A program made the position numbers and the translations under genes. A stretch of 64,000 nucleotides of DNA. It comes from Rossellomorea vietnamensis (GTDB lineage Bacteria; Bacillota; Bacilli; Bacillales; Bacillaceae_B). This document shows, in pieces, positions 43,541 through 53,600 of this stretch; the first letter of the stretch is position 1, and every line of letters begins with the position of its first letter. The DNA is taken from positions 166,829-230,828 of the forward strand of contig NZ_VTEI01000001.1 in the NCBI RefSeq assembly GCF_008180415.1, written 5' to 3'. The notes under the pieces were generated by a model. The model ran no database searches and had not been told where the DNA came from. It worked only from the letters and a program-made list of their open reading frames with translations.

Positions 43541-45248
43541 AAGAAGACTTCACATATTCAGCCACTCTGTTTCTTCCAGCTTGTTTAGCACCTGTATAGA
43601 GGGCTCGGTCAGCATGCCTGATCAACGACATGCTGTCATCTGCATCAAGCGGGGCCGAGGCCACTCCGATACTAGCGGTTACTTTAAGGTTTACTGTTTT
43701 TCTCTCGACTTCAAGATTACTGTGTAGAATAAACGGCCTGTCCGCTATTGTTCTCCGGACAATTTCGGCTATTAGAAACGCATCTTCCTTGGTCGTGTCA
43801 GGAAGCAGGATGATGAATTCCTCACCGCCGTAGCGGGCAACGGTTCCTTCATCCCCAATCAGTGTTTCCAGCCGCCTTGCTAATTCAAATAAAATTTCGT
43901 TGCCGCTTTGATGGCCATAGTTATCATTAACCGATTTAAAATGGTCTATATCAAGCATAACGAGGGATAAATTGGTTCTTTCTCCGTTGTGCAGCGCGCT
44001 GAATTCCGTAGACAACAGGTTTTCAAAATATCTGTAATTGTATAGTTTGGTTAAGGCACATCGTTCACTGCTTCTCTTGGTTGCTTCATAGTGGCGTGCA
44101 TTGGCAATGGCCACACCAAGATATGAGCAGAGAATGTCTACAATCATGAGCTGATATTTTCGATAGGCCTTTTTCTTTGAAGAAGCGAGCAGCAGGACTC
44201 CCCTTACCTTTTGATTCCGAACTATCGGAACCGAGAGTACGCTTTCCACATTGTCAGGCATATACCCCTTCGCTACCTCAGTCCAGTCTGATCTATTATG
44301 AAACAGGGCGGACTTCCCTGTTCCCCATACAAGCCCGCTGATCCCTTCGTTCTTCTTCAATGGAGGCAGGTTGATTGATTTATTTTCATTGTTCTCCACT
44401 CTGCGGAGAAGAACAAGTTCATCGCCCTTTACATCCAGTATGTATGCATACTCTACGGGAAGAGTTTGCAGAATTTTATCAAGAAATAACTGCAGCACTT
44501 CATTTACCTGCAGGCTTTCTGTTAGTTGATGTCCAATTTCCACCGATTTTTGCAGGTATTGGTTAATCTGTTCTGACGAATTATAAAGCCTCAGTATCAT
44601 CGCGCCAGATAAGAATGGCAGACCAATAAGGAAGAGCGCAATCGGACCGATATGGTATTCAAGAAAAAACAGGCCAAGGCCCATTGGAAACATGATCAGC
44701 ATGGCGGAAAAGTCCCACTTGAGATCTTCACCGAAAAGTTTAATTTTTCTATTAAGAAAAACATGGAATCCTATCAAAAGCACCTGGTTCAATAGAATAG
44801 AAGATACCTGATAGATTAAAGCAGGAATGAACAAAGCTTCCACCGGGGAAAATCCGATTGTCCCTCCAATAGCATAATAAACCACACCGCTGAAAACGGA
44901 CATCAGGAAAAACATGATGGAATTCCACGGCACACGGTAAAAGTCATTCTTCCCGATACGCAGTCTGATCATATGGGAAACGATCGCCACTTGAAGCAGG
45001 ACCACTTCAAAGAAGAGGCCGAATTTCAAAAATGCGGCAAGGGAAACCCATTGAATCAGTAATATAGGGAGTCCGTTGATGATAATCGGCATGACTGAAA
45101 TGATGATGGCAAAAAGAATAAACGCCGACATACTGAGTACATCAGCGTTCACGGGAGGGAAAAATTGATAGGTAAAGTAGATTCCTGCAGGCACAAGCAA
45201 TGCCCACACTATCCAGATAATCATTTCCTGAGTTCTGCTGATTCCCAT
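43539..45248 (-). CDS. Membrane GAF-GGDEF diguanylate cyclase
   Basis: 569 aa. About six or seven membrane helices cover residues 8-225. A GAF-like domain lies at about 245-390 (LFLDKILQTLPVEYAYILDV, GISGLVWGTGKSALFHN). The GGDEF domain covers about 400-565, with the metal motif LVMLDIDHFKSVNDNYGHQS and the A-site YGGEEFIILL, so it should be catalytically active. The residues ahead of GGEEF (GDEGTVARY) do not form an RxxD inhibitory site. It is predicted to make c-di-GMP from GTP in response to a membrane or GAF signal. It is the outermost gene of the pilus island, next to folC, and a candidate source of the ligand for the PilB MshEN domain. Confidence 0.92.
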   Translation of the reverse strand: MGISRTQEMIIWIVWALLVPAGIYFTYQFFPPVNADVLSMSAFILFAIIISVMPIIINGLPILLIQWVSLAAFLKFGLFFEVVLLQVAIVSHMIRLRIGKNDFYRVPWNSIMFFLMSVFSGVVYYAIGGTIGFSPVEALFIPALIYQVSSILLNQVLLIGFHVFLNRKIKLFGEDLKWDFSAMLIMFPMGLGLFFLEYHIGPIALFLIGLPFLSGAMILRLYNSSEQINQYLQKSVEIGHQLTESLQVNEVLQLFLDKILQTLPVEYAYILDVKGDELVLLRRVENNENKSINLPPLKKNEGISGLVWGTGKSALFHNRSDWTEVAKGYMPDNVESVLSVPIVRNQKVRGVLLLASSKKKAYRKYQLMIVDILCSYLGVAIANARHYEATKRSSERCALTKLYNYRYFENLLSTEFSALHNGERTNLSLVMLDIDHFKSVNDNYGHQSGNEILFELARRLETLIGDEGTVARYGGEEFIILLPDTTKEDAFLIAEIVRRTIADRPFILHSNLEVERKTVNLKVTASIGVASAPLDADDSMSLIRHADRALYTGAKQAGRNRVAEYVKSS

Positions 45249-45394
45249 CTAACTTCCCCACCTTTCCATCCTATTGAATGATCCTTTGCTCTATTACCAA
45301 GGAATCTTATAGTAGAACTTAGTCAAAAAGTCACAAGTTTAAGAATATTTTATCAAAGTATACAGTAAATGTCATGAAAAATTTACAAATACTT

Positions 45395-46693
45395 TCAGTT
45401 GCTTACAATTACCGGCCTGACTTCTGACAAGAAATACAGCGACCCTGTTATGATCAGGATATCGTCACTGCCGGCCTTATTTTTATACGCTTCCAGGTAC
45501 TTCTTCCACTCCTTTACCGTGCGGTGTTTTTTTAATAAGAAGTGCTTTTCAAGCTCTTCAGGAGATGCCGCCCTCGGAAAATCAAACGTGGTCAATGCGA
45601 TGCTGGAAACCTTTTTTTCCAGTTCTCTTACCATGGTTTGCAGGTCCTTATCTTTGAGAGCTGAAAATAAAATATGCACTGTTTTTTCTTTGAATCTTGT
45701 TTCAATCGTCCTGATCAGTGACTGCATCCCTTCTGGATTATGTGCTCCGTCGAGATAGATGGCGGGCGTTGTACTGACCTTGTCCATCCTGCCCGGCCAA
45801 TAAGCTTCAGCCAATCCACGTTCTATAGCATTTTCATCAATTTTATAAGAATACATTTTCTCTAGTAAATCTGCAGCTTTTACAGCCAATACCGCATTTT
45901 CTGTTTGATGCCTGCCGATCATCCCGATTTCAAATGTTCTCTTTCCACCTGTGCCGATGTAATCAAATATCTCACCATCCGATGAAGCCCCTTTATAATC
46001 CGCCTTAAAATCCCGGTTGTGCAAATAGAGGTCCCCGTTCATTTGTTCTGCTTTTGAACTAATCACTCTTTGTGCATCAGTCTGGGAGGCCGCCGATACG
46101 ACCGGCTTGCCTTCTTTGATGATCCCGGCTTTTTCAAAAGCTATATCACTGATGGTATCACCTAAAAATTGAGTATGATCAAGCCCGATGTTTGTAATAA
46201 TGGAAAGCATCGGATCAATGACATTTGTCGAATCGAAGCGGCCGCCAAGTCCTACTTCAAGTAAGACAATCGGGACCCGGTTCATCCGGGCAAAGTAATA
46301 CAGGGCCATACACGTAATTACTTCAAATTCAGAAGGTCCCCCTAAATCGGTTTTCTCTAGTTCCTCCGCCAGTGGAATGATGACATTTACGAGTTCCACA
46401 ATCTCTTCGTCAGAAATCGGTCTGCCGTTTACGGAGATCCTTTCATTGAAAACTTCAAAATAAGGCGATGTGAACGTACCTGTATCGTAACCTGACGCTT
46501 CCAATATGCTGCGCAGGAAGGTCAGAGTCGACCCTTTTCCATTTGTACCGCCAATATGTACCGCCTTCAATTCTTTTTCCGGGTGGTCCAGCTTCTTCAT
46601 GATCCATTCCATCCTGCTTAAACCAGGCTTAATGCCCAGCCTCAACCGTGAATGGATCCAGTCAACCGCTTCATCATATGTTTTAATCAACAC
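45395..46693 (-). CDS. folC: Folylpolyglutamate/dihydrofolate synthase FolC
   Basis: Adds glutamate to folates and makes dihydrofolate from dihydropteroate. It is a Mur-ligase fold protein with P-loop HIGGTNGKGSTLTFLRSI near residue 47, FTSPYFEVFNERI near 75 and the C-terminal domain with YLDGAHNPEGMQSLIRTIE near 315. GTG 46693 has GGAG 5 nt upstream; GTG 46699 overlaps it. In B. subtilis folC is followed closely by comC. Here the pilus island has been built into that junction. Confidence 0.97.
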   Translation of the reverse strand: MLIKTYDEAVDWIHSRLRLGIKPGLSRMEWIMKKLDHPEKELKAVHIGGTNGKGSTLTFLRSILEASGYDTGTFTSPYFEVFNERISVNGRPISDEEIVELVNVIIPLAEELEKTDLGGPSEFEVITCMALYYFARMNRVPIVLLEVGLGGRFDSTNVIDPMLSIITNIGLDHTQFLGDTISDIAFEKAGIIKEGKPVVSAASQTDAQRVISSKAEQMNGDLYLHNRDFKADYKGASSDGEIFDYIGTGGKRTFEIGMIGRHQTENAVLAVKAADLLEKMYSYKIDENAIERGLAEAYWPGRMDKVSTTPAIYLDGAHNPEGMQSLIRTIETRFKEKTVHILFSALKDKDLQTMVRELEKKVSSIALTTFDFPRAASPEELEKHFLLKKHRTVKEWKKYLEAYKNKAGSDDILIITGSLYFLSEVRPVIVSN

Positions 46694-46837
46694 TGTCACT
46701 CCGTTTCTAGAGGCAATTTCACATGTGTGGATGTTCTTTCAACACCCAGGGCCCTTTGATCAGAAAATGCACCTCATACATACTGATTGTTTATCCATGG
46801 CACATACGCTGGATTCTAATATATTACTCATTTAAAA

Positions 46838-46882
46838 GCGGGACTGCCAAGAAGAAGTATTTTCACTTCCTTTTGGATCAGT
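46838..46882 (-). terminator. Terminator of valS
   Basis: CGGGACTG and CAGTCCCG form the base of a long imperfect hairpin, followed by CTTTTAAA on the minus strand, shortly after the valS stop. Confidence 0.8.
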
Positions 46883-46898
46883 CCCGATGATTTTTATC

Positions 46899-49544
46899 TT
46901 ATTGGCCTTTCAGTTCCTGTATGCGGGCTTCAACCGTGCTGCGCTTTTCGAGATAATCCGCTTCTTTGGCGCGCTCCTCATCTACTACTTTTTGCGGAGC
47001 TTTGCCTACGAACTTCTCGTTGTTCAGCTTGCCTTGTACTCTGGCTACTTCTTTGTTCCACTTCTCATACTCTTTTTCCAAGCGGGCGATCTCTTCCTCA
47101 ATATCGATCAGGCCCTCTAATGGAAGATAAAGCTCCACTCCTGTTGCTACAGCTGTCATAGCTTTATCAGGCGCTTCAATATCCTTTGAAATGACCATTT
47201 CTTCAGGGTTACAGAAGCGTTCAATGTACGCTTTGTTCTTTTCGAGTGTAGAAAGTGCTCCATCATCCTTGGCTTTCAGAAGCAATTTGATTTGCTTACT
47301 TAAAGGCGTGTTCACTTCTGCACGAATATTGCGGACAGAACGGATGATTTCTACAAGAAGCTTCATTTCCTCGGCAGCTGCTTTGTCAGTGAACTCTTCC
47401 TTCACAGCCGGCCATGCAGCAGTCGTGATGGATTCGCCTTTATGCGGCAGGTTCTGCCATATTTCCTCGGTAATAAACGGCATGAACGGATGCAGAAGTC
47501 TCATAGTGTTATCGAGAACGTAGGCAAGAATCGATCTTGTCGTCTTCTTGGCTGCTTCATCTTCTCCGTATAGCGGAAGCTTCGCCATTTCAATATACCA
47601 GTCACAGAAATCATCCCAGATGAAGTTATAAAGGATGCGGCCCACTTCGCCGAATTCATAGCGGTCAGCCAGTTTCGTTACCGTTTCGATTGTTTCGTTC
47701 AATCTTGTGAGAATCCATTTATCTGCAACAGATTTTTCACCTGTCAGGTCGATTTCTTCGTATTTCATTCCATCCATATTCATAAGAGCAAATCTTGAAG
47801 CATTCCATATCTTGTTGGCAAAGTTCCAAACTGATTCAACTTTCTCCGTTGAATAACGAAGGTCCTGGCCTGGAGAACTTCCAGTGGAAAGCATGTATCT
47901 TAAAGCATCTGCACCATATTGATCGATCACTTCCATCGGATCGACGCCATTGCCAAGGGACTTGCTCATCTTGCGGCCGTCTTCAGCTCTTACTAGACCG
48001 TGAATCAGAACATCTTTGAAAGGGCGCGTTCCTGTGAACTCAAGTCCTTGGAAAATCATCCTTGAAACCCAGAAGCCGATGATATCATAGCCTGTTACAA
48101 GAGCATCTGTCGGATAGTAGCGTTTGAAGTCTTCTGCTTCTGTATCCGGCCAGCCCATTGTAGAGAACGGCCATAGTGCGGAACTGAACCATGTATCCAA
48201 CACATCTTCTTCCTGTCTCCAGTTTTCGATGTCTGCTGGTTCCTCTTTCCCAACATGGATTTCCCCTGTTTCTTTATGGTACCAGGCCGGAATGCGGTGC
48301 CCCCACCAAAGCTGACGGGAGATGCACCAGTCACGCGTGTTTTCCATCCAGCGAAGGTATGAAGTTTCAAAACGGTCGGGAACAAAATTCACCTTGTCCT
48401 CAGCATTCTGAAGGTCGATCGCTTTATCTGCAAGAGGCTGCATTTTAACAAACCACTGTGTGGAAAGATAAGGTTCTACCACTGCTCCGCTTCGTTCTGA
48501 ATGGCCAACTGAATGCATGTGGTCTTCGATTTTGAAGAGTACACCTGATTCTTGAAGGTCCTTCACGATCTGTTTGCGGCATGCGAAGCGGTCCATTCCC
48601 TGGTACTTTCCTGCTTTTTCATTCATAGAACCGTCTTCGTTCATAACCAGGATGCGCTCAAGATTATGGCGGTTTCCAATTTCAAAGTCGTTAGGATCGT
48701 GGGCAGGTGTGATTTTAACGGCACCTGATCCAAATTCCATATCAACATAGTCATCGCCGACGATCGGTATTTCACGACCGGTGATTGGAAGTGTTACCTT
48801 TTTGCCTATGAGGTGTTTGTAACGATCGTCTTCCGGATGTACCGCAACGGCCGTATCACCAAGCATTGTTTCAGGACGGGTAGTCGCGATTTCAATGTGC
48901 CCGGATCCGTCTGTCAGTTCATATCTCATATGATAGAATGCTCCTTGAACATCCTGATGGATAACTTCTATATCGGAAAGAGCCGTCTTAGTTGCCGGAT
49001 CCCAGTTGATGATATATTCTCCCCGGTAAATTAAGCCTTTCTCATACAGGTTAACGAACACTTCATTAACAGCCTCTGAAAGACCTTCGTCAAGAGTGAA
49101 GCGCTCCCTGCTGTAATCAAGCCCAAGCCCGAGCTTCGACCATTGCTGGCGGATGTGCTTTGCGTATTCTTCTTTCCATTTCCATGTCTCTTCAAGGAAC
49201 TTTTCACGGCCAAGATCATAACGGGTTGTACCTTCATTGCGGAGCTTCTCTTCTACCTTAGCCTGTGTTGCGATTCCGGCGTGGTCCATCCCCGGAAGCC
49301 ATAAGACATCATAGCCCTGCATCCGTTTCATTCGAGTCAGGATATCCTGCAGGGTTGTATCCCAAGCGTGGCCCAAGTGAAGTTTCCCGGTTACGTTAGG
49401 AGGCGGTATAACAATTGTGTATGGTTCCTTCTCTTTATCAGTTTTTGCTTCAAAAAACTTTCCATCGAGCCACCATTGATAACGGCCGCTTTCAATAGAT
49501 TGCGGATCATACTTGGTCGGCATGCTGATTTCATTGTTTTCCAT
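46899..49544 (-). CDS. valS: Valyl-tRNA synthetase
   Basis: Class Ia synthetase charging tRNA-Val, with an editing domain against threonine. The HIGH motif appears as [10 protein letters not shown] near residue 53, the CP1 editing domain spans about 150-350 ([20 protein letters not shown]), [12 protein letters not shown] lies near 525, and a C-terminal coiled coil ([20 protein letters not shown]) closes the protein. ATG 49544 with TAAGGAGG gives 881 aa, the B. subtilis length. The frame runs on to 49682, but that part lies in the T-box terminator and is not translated. Confidence 0.98.
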   Translation of the reverse strand: MENNEISMPTKYDPQSIESGRYQWWLDGKFFEAKTDKEKEPYTIVIPPPNVTGKLHLGHAWDTTLQDILTRMKRMQGYDVLWLPGMDHAGIATQAKVEEKLRNEGTTRYDLGREKFLEETWKWKEEYAKHIRQQWSKLGLGLDYSRERFTLDEGLSEAVNEVFVNLYEKGLIYRGEYIINWDPATKTALSDIEVIHQDVQGAFYHMRYELTDGSGHIEIATTRPETMLGDTAVAVHPEDDRYKHLIGKKVTLPITGREIPIVGDDYVDMEFGSGAVKITPAHDPNDFEIGNRHNLERILVMNEDGSMNEKAGKYQGMDRFACRKQIVKDLQESGVLFKIEDHMHSVGHSERSGAVVEPYLSTQWFVKMQPLADKAIDLQNAEDKVNFVPDRFETSYLRWMENTRDWCISRQLWWGHRIPAWYHKETGEIHVGKEEPADIENWRQEEDVLDTWFSSALWPFSTMGWPDTEAEDFKRYYPTDALVTGYDIIGFWVSRMIFQGLEFTGTRPFKDVLIHGLVRAEDGRKMSKSLGNGVDPMEVIDQYGADALRYMLSTGSSPGQDLRYSTEKVESVWNFANKIWNASRFALMNMDGMKYEEIDLTGEKSVADKWILTRLNETIETVTKLADRYEFGEVGRILYNFIWDDFCDWYIEMAKLPLYGEDEAAKKTTRSILAYVLDNTMRLLHPFMPFITEEIWQNLPHKGESITTAAWPAVKEEFTDKAAAEEMKLLVEIIRSVRNIRAEVNTPLSKQIKLLLKAKDDGALSTLEKNKAYIERFCNPEEMVISKDIEAPDKAMTAVATGVELYLPLEGLIDIEEEIARLEKEYEKWNKEVARVQGKLNNEKFVGKAPQKVVDEERAKEADYLEKRSTVEARIQELKGQ

Positions 49545-49589
49545 GATTACTTCCTCCTTAGAGATGATATTCTGTTTTTTTCTCTGAAA

Positions 49590-49860
49590 AATAAAAAAAC
49601 TCCACTCGTCTAAAAGGACGAGGGAGCTGATTCGCGGTACCACCTTTTTACACAGGCTTAAATATAGTTTCAAACCTGGCACTTCATTGAGATAACGGCT
49701 TTAAACCGGATCCCGCTACTGCTCTTTCACGGAATCTGCTCAAGGGCGACTTTCCTTTGTCTTTGCCTGGGAAATCTTTCAGCAGATTGATTTCCCTCTC
49801 TGGAGGCGAGTTTCAAAGTACTACTCCCTATCTTTGCATTTGGAACGTATATACTATTAT
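49590..49860 (-). ncRNA. valS T-box riboswitch leader
   Basis: The leader upstream of valS has the T-box sequence AAGGTGGTACCGCGAA (49631-49650 region), whose UGG bulge pairs with the uncharged tRNA acceptor end. A terminator follows (CTCCCTCGTC...GACGAGTGGAG then TTTTTTT, 49592-49628). A stem I with GGGAAATC / GATTTCCC and an AGTAGTA box lies at 49780-49840. Uncharged tRNA-Val should switch it to antitermination. The specifier triplet could not be assigned with confidence by eye. Confidence 0.93.
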
Positions 49861-49865
49861 TCAAT

Positions 49866-49895
49866 ATAGTATCGGATTTTAATTCTGTTCGTCAA
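49866..49895 (-). promoter_or_regulatory. valS promoter
   Basis: On the minus strand TTGACG (49890-49895) and TACTAT (49866-49871) are separated by 18 bp, just upstream of the T-box leader. Confidence 0.75.
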
Positions 49896-50004
49896 TCATT
49901 ATCGCCCATTTTTTCAAAAATAATTCAAAAAAATTTGGACAGATGCGGAACTAAAGAAAACCTAGGCACATAGAATAATATAAATCGTATCAGGAGGAGA
50001 TTCA

Positions 50005-50196
50005 ATGCGAAAAAAATATAATCCTTATGTACTGCCTCCCTGGCTCCGTACCTGCCGGAATGTATGTAAGCAGTTCAGTATACCATTTTGCATTTTCCAA
50101 GGGATACGAACCATCCTGATCCCGACTACCTTTGATGTGTTGCTGCTGGCGGTTTTCATCGGCCTTGCCCTTGCCTTTTACTTTGAATGGCTGTAA
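50005..50196 (+). CDS. Small membrane protein (63 aa)
   Basis: No family recognised. A basic N-terminal half (RKKYNPYVLPPWLRTCRNVC) is followed by one hydrophobic helix (TFDVLLLAVFIGLALAFYF). AGGAGGAG precedes ATG at good spacing, which argues that it is translated. It is divergent from valS, with a roughly 120-bp gap that could hold a promoter. Its stop codon is the first base triplet of MITE copy D, so the downstream sequence was replaced by the element. Confidence 0.6.
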   Translation: MRKKYNPYVLPPWLRTCRNVCKQFSIPFCIFQGIRTILIPTTFDVLLLAVFIGLALAFYFEWL

Positions 50197-50397
50197 AGGG
50201 CTTTTTCACTTATGTTGCTGCTTTCGAAAAAAACCCAAGAACCGGATTTTCCCTTCCAATACTCGGTTTCTCTTTCTGAAAAAGAAGAGCAGCTCTTTTC
50301 GTTTTAGTTCACTAGGGGATTTATGTATATTAGGGCCTATATATTTAAAATTTATATTTAATAGCAACAAGTTCTGCGAATAGAGCTTTATAAAAAG
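50194..50397. mobile_element. MITE-like element, copy D
   Basis: Ends TAAAGGGCTTTTTCACTTATG and GTTCTGCGAATAGAGCTTTA are degenerate inverted repeats. The interior CCGGATTTTCCC and GAGCAGCTCTTTTCG match the other copies. It fills the convergent gap between the 63-aa gene and ysxE, and its right end runs into the ysxE terminator. Confidence 0.8.
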
Positions 50398-50430
50398 GAG
50401 CTTCTTCCTGCTATGAGGATGAAGCTCCTT
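50396..50430 (-). terminator. Terminator overlapping the ysxE 3' end
   Basis: AAGGAGCTTC and GAAGCTCCTT with inner TCCT/AGGA form a long stem followed by TTTTTATA on the minus strand. It includes the last ysxE codons. Confidence 0.85.
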
Positions 50431-51454
50431 CTTGTGCTTGCTGTTGGGCTTCTTTCTTGCGCTGCTCCCGCTCTTCCCATTTCATGACAATATACTCGGT
50501 ATTCTTGAGAAGCCAGTAGTGCTGCTGCAGTTTCCTCAAATACTTTATCTCGTTTCGTTTGTCCTTTGGAGTATCGTGATATTTTTTCACAACTGAAATC
50601 AAACCGCTTGGATAGGCAAGATAACTCAGGAATAGCAGCTTTTCTTCACTTCTGAATGAAAAGTGGCTGCAGTAGGTCATCAGCCAGTCAAAGCATTCAT
50701 CGTATGCTTTTGGGTAGGTTTTAAGAGTCCGGGACAAAAATGGAAGCAGGTCATGGATCGGGGAGGCGATCCTGGTCTGTTCAAAATTTGAGAAAAATCC
50801 TGAACCCCTGTCGTCATAAAGAAAATGCTCCGAGGATATTTTTCCGTGAACCACTACACTCCTGACTTTTTCCAATTCCTTCGACTCTTCATACCAGCTG
50901 TCGAACTTTTTCCTGGCAAACTTAAGGGCCTGAGAAGTATCACCGTAATACATACAGTAAGACAACTGAAAAGGAGACATATACAATTCTTTCTCACACA
51001 ACTCTATATATTCTTCCAGGAAATTCTGCTCTTTCTCCCATCTTGCATTAACAGCTTCATAATGTTCTTCACGTTCTTCTTTTCCTATCTTCTGTTCTTT
51101 GGAAGAAAGGGTATGAAGCCTCGCCAGCTCGCGAAAGAGGGTTTGATGCCTTTCAAACCGATTCTCTTTCACTTCATTTGTCAGCCAGGGCATAACGTAA
51201 TACAGGTCGTTGTCCTGCCAAACTGCATATCTTCCATCCATGGTGGGATAAATCGGGACTATCCGGTGATAGCCTGATTGAAAAAGATGCTGTACATTTC
51301 TTACAAAATCAACCCCTGCCCCCGCGTGAATCCTCTTAACAGCAAGTGTGCCTTTTTCTGTATACACCTTTTTCACCTTGCCGAAATCCTCCGCAAAATG
51401 CGGCTGGACACCATAAGCCTTCAAGACATCCGTTAAGTTTTGGTCAATAGCCAT
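50411..51454 (-). CDS. ysxE: Spore coat-associated YsxE (CotS/CotI kinase-like family)
   Basis: Aminoglycoside-phosphotransferase-like fold of the CotS group, made in the mother cell and found with the spore coat. The lobe-1 lysine region is GTLAVKRIHAGAGVDFV near residue 36. The catalytic-loop region is degenerate (VVVHGKISSEHFLYDDRGSG near 205), with HGK in place of HGD, so kinase activity is doubtful. A Gln/Ala-rich tail ends it. ATG 51454 gives 347 aa with GGTGA upstream. It lies between valS and spoVID as in B. subtilis. Confidence 0.88.
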   Translation of the reverse strand: MAIDQNLTDVLKAYGVQPHFAEDFGKVKKVYTEKGTLAVKRIHAGAGVDFVRNVQHLFQSGYHRIVPIYPTMDGRYAVWQDNDLYYVMPWLTNEVKENRFERHQTLFRELARLHTLSSKEQKIGKEEREEHYEAVNARWEKEQNFLEEYIELCEKELYMSPFQLSYCMYYGDTSQALKFARKKFDSWYEESKELEKVRSVVVHGKISSEHFLYDDRGSGFFSNFEQTRIASPIHDLLPFLSRTLKTYPKAYDECFDWLMTYCSHFSFRSEEKLLFLSYLAYPSGLISVVKKYHDTPKDKRNEIKYLRKLQQHYWLLKNTEYIVMKWEEREQRKKEAQQQAQEGASSS

Positions 51455-51552
51455 TCCTTTCACCTGCTTTATTTTTTGCCGTAAAATCGTCTCTGTCTTA
51501 GTAAGGAAACTGAATTTCACCAAGTCATCCAGAGGTGAAGAATTTCACCTTA

Positions 51553-51752
51553 AGAAAAGGCTGTTTTCGCATATAATGTTGTTTTCGAAAAAATCCAAAG
51601 AGCTGGATTTCCCCCCTGATACTGAGAGTTTTATCTCTTATCGGGGAGGATCAGCTCTTTTCTTTTCGTTAAGTACCGTACTTTTCCCATCTAGATATTG
51701 ACATTTCTTCGGAATTAGATCAAATAGCAACAAAGTTTTCGAAAAGAGCCAA
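51553..51752. mobile_element. MITE-like element, copy E
   Basis: About 200 bp with ends AAAGGCTGTTTTCGCATATA and CAACAAAGTTTTCGAAAAG in inverted orientation and interior ATCGGGGAGGATCAGCTCTT. It separates spoVID from ysxE, which are adjacent in B. subtilis. Confidence 0.87.
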
Positions 51753-51764
51753 AGAAAAAGACAG

Positions 51765-51793
51765 AAGAGCAAGGAAAAACCCTTGCTCACCAT
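51765..51793 (-). terminator. Terminator of spoVID
   Basis: GAGCAAGG and CCTTGCTC form a stem followed by TTCTGTCTTTTTC on the minus strand, immediately after the spoVID stop. Confidence 0.8.
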
Positions 51794-51796
51794 CAC

Positions 51797-52957
51797 CTAA
51801 TTTTTGAAGACTGCTTCTTGTGGAATATACAAGACATGGCCTTCTGATACATCCTGATGCGCCTCCAGGTGATTGACACGAAGTAATTGCGGGATCGATA
51901 AATCATACTTATCGGCAATCAATTCAAGTGTTTCTCCTTCCTGGACGATACAGACCTTCATTTTCGCCGCTCTGCCTTCATCTTTGCGGGCAAAAAAGTC
52001 GGTTAAAGAAATACTTTCATACTTTTTCTTGAACAGTGGTTTTTTCTTGGCTGCCTTTTCCTCCGGAGAACTGCTTTCGTCTTCGAACATCAGTGAAGAA
52101 GATTCTTCTTCCATCTCCTGCACTTCTTCTGCAGCCACTTCTTCTTCAAACTCAACTTGTTCGCCTCTTGCATACTCGAATTCTTCCTCATCATACGAAA
52201 AGACCGGATGATTCTCCTGTTTTGCTTCATAGGAGATCGGGATTACCACTTCTTCCTCTTCTACAGGAGCCTTTCTGCCTTCGACAACAAACGGTTCATA
52301 AACATCTTCTTCCTCAGCACCGTCATCTTCATAGTGGACTTCCGTCTCTGTTTCTTCTTCGATTTCTTCTTCTCTATCATCTTCGTATTCTAAGTCTTCC
52401 AGTTCTTCATAAGACTCTTCTTCCGTCTCCTGTAAAACTTCAGCAGCCGGAGCCGCGCGATAAACGGGTTCAATCACTTGGTCTTCTGCGAGCTCAATCG
52501 GTGCATGGACCTGCTGCTCCCCATAAATCCCCGATATCGTTAAATCAGCATTCAGCTTCAAACACGCATTTTCGGGAACTACGTAATCAAAAGAATCGAC
52601 ATATACATCGATTTCATCCAGGTTGGCAATCCGGTTCTTTGGAATGGTTACATCCACTGGAAAACTGTGTGTGAACTCACATTCTCCTTTTTCCCTGAAT
52701 TCCACACGCTGGACAAACTTTCCATTATGCTGGAAGTCGTACCAATTATCCGGTTCTTCTTCAGGCTGAGAACCTGATGGCAGATACTCTCCTGTCAAAT
52801 CCAATGTTCCCCGGATCAATACATATTGTTCCTGCTCTTGGATCGTTATATGGGGATCTAAAGAGATGGAAAGTAATTCTTCTACTTCCTGTCCTTTTTT
52901 AAACCAAACAGCTTCTTCCAAAGAAAATCGCAAGCACGATTGTTGTTCTTGTGACAA
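51797..52957 (-). CDS. spoVID: Stage VI sporulation protein SpoVID
   Basis: Directs encasement of the forespore by coat proteins, working with SpoIVA and SafA. The N-terminal beta-rich domain covers about residues 1-165 (LRFSLEEAVWFKKGQEVEEL, PEEEPDNWYDFQHNGKFVQR). A very acidic Glu-rich middle follows (about 175-310). A C-terminal LysM domain at about 335-383 (VQEGETLELIADKYDLSIPQ) binds peptidoglycan or lipid II. The start is TTG with AAGGAGGAG 6 nt upstream. The 386-aa length is shorter than B. subtilis (575), because the acidic middle is compressed. Confidence 0.93.
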   Translation of the reverse strand: MSQEQQSCLRFSLEEAVWFKKGQEVEELLSISLDPHITIQEQEQYVLIRGTLDLTGEYLPSGSQPEEEPDNWYDFQHNGKFVQRVEFREKGECEFTHSFPVDVTIPKNRIANLDEIDVYVDSFDYVVPENACLKLNADLTISGIYGEQQVHAPIELAEDQVIEPVYRAAPAAEVLQETEEESYEELEDLEYEDDREEEIEEETETEVHYEDDGAEEEDVYEPFVVEGRKAPVEEEEVVIPISYEAKQENHPVFSYDEEEFEYARGEQVEFEEEVAAEEVQEMEEESSSLMFEDESSSPEEKAAKKKPLFKKKYESISLTDFFARKDEGRAAKMKVCIVQEGETLELIADKYDLSIPQLLRVNHLEAHQDVSEGHVLYIPQEAVFKN

Positions 52958-53069
52958 AGAAAACTCCTCCTTTCAATTCCGTTACAAGGTATATCAATGT
53001 CATTATCAACTTATGAGGAGGAGTGGAAGAATATGAATTGAAATTAAAAAATTCAGTGTGTGGTTGGGA

Positions 53070-53600
53070 AGTAACCTTAATCAAACAAATTCCACTGCTC
53101 CCGACTGAAGCAGCACCAGCTTCATACATATCTCCACTCCGCAGGTCCACCGGTTCCCGACCGAAGTAACCCGCTCTTCGTACATATCTCATGCAAATTC
53201 CACGCCTCCTGACCGATGCTGCCCGCACTTCATACACATCTCAAGCAAATTCCATGCCTCCTGACCGATGCTGCCCGAACTTCATAATTTCTCAAAACAA
53301 ATTCCCTGCTCGTGACGATGCAGACCGTTCTTCGTACATATCTCAAGCAAATCCACCTGCTCGCGACCGAAGTAACCCCAACTTCATACATATCTCCAGT
53401 AATTTCACTGGCTCCCTACCGAAGTAACACCCACTTCATACATATCTCCAGCAAATTCACCGGTTCCCGACTGAAGCAGGACCAGCCCATACATATCTCA
53501 ACCTAATCCGCCTGCTCGCGACCGATGAAGCTCCCTCTTCGTATAAATCACAAGCAAATTCACCGGCTCCCGGCCGAAGCAACCCAATCTCATACAATTC
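53070..53600. repeat. 52-bp direct repeat array, about ten copies
   Basis: Units marked by TTCATACATATCTCNAGCAAATTC start at about 53121, 53177, 53229, 53281, 53331, 53383, 53435, 53486, 53538 and 53588, with spacing of 50-56 and mostly 52 bp. Each also carries a GC-rich half (CTCCCGACCGAAGTAACCC type). Copies are 70-90% alike by eye. Short frames through the array lack start signals. It fills the gap between hemL and spoVID. Confidence 0.88.

Noticed and set aside
49545-49682. 46-residue upstream extension of ValS
   Set aside because: It lies across the T-box terminator; ATG 49544 has a strong RBS and gives family length.
53191-53506. Plus-strand frames of 64-78 aa in the hemL-spoVID gap
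   Set aside because: They follow the 52-bp repeats and lack start signals.
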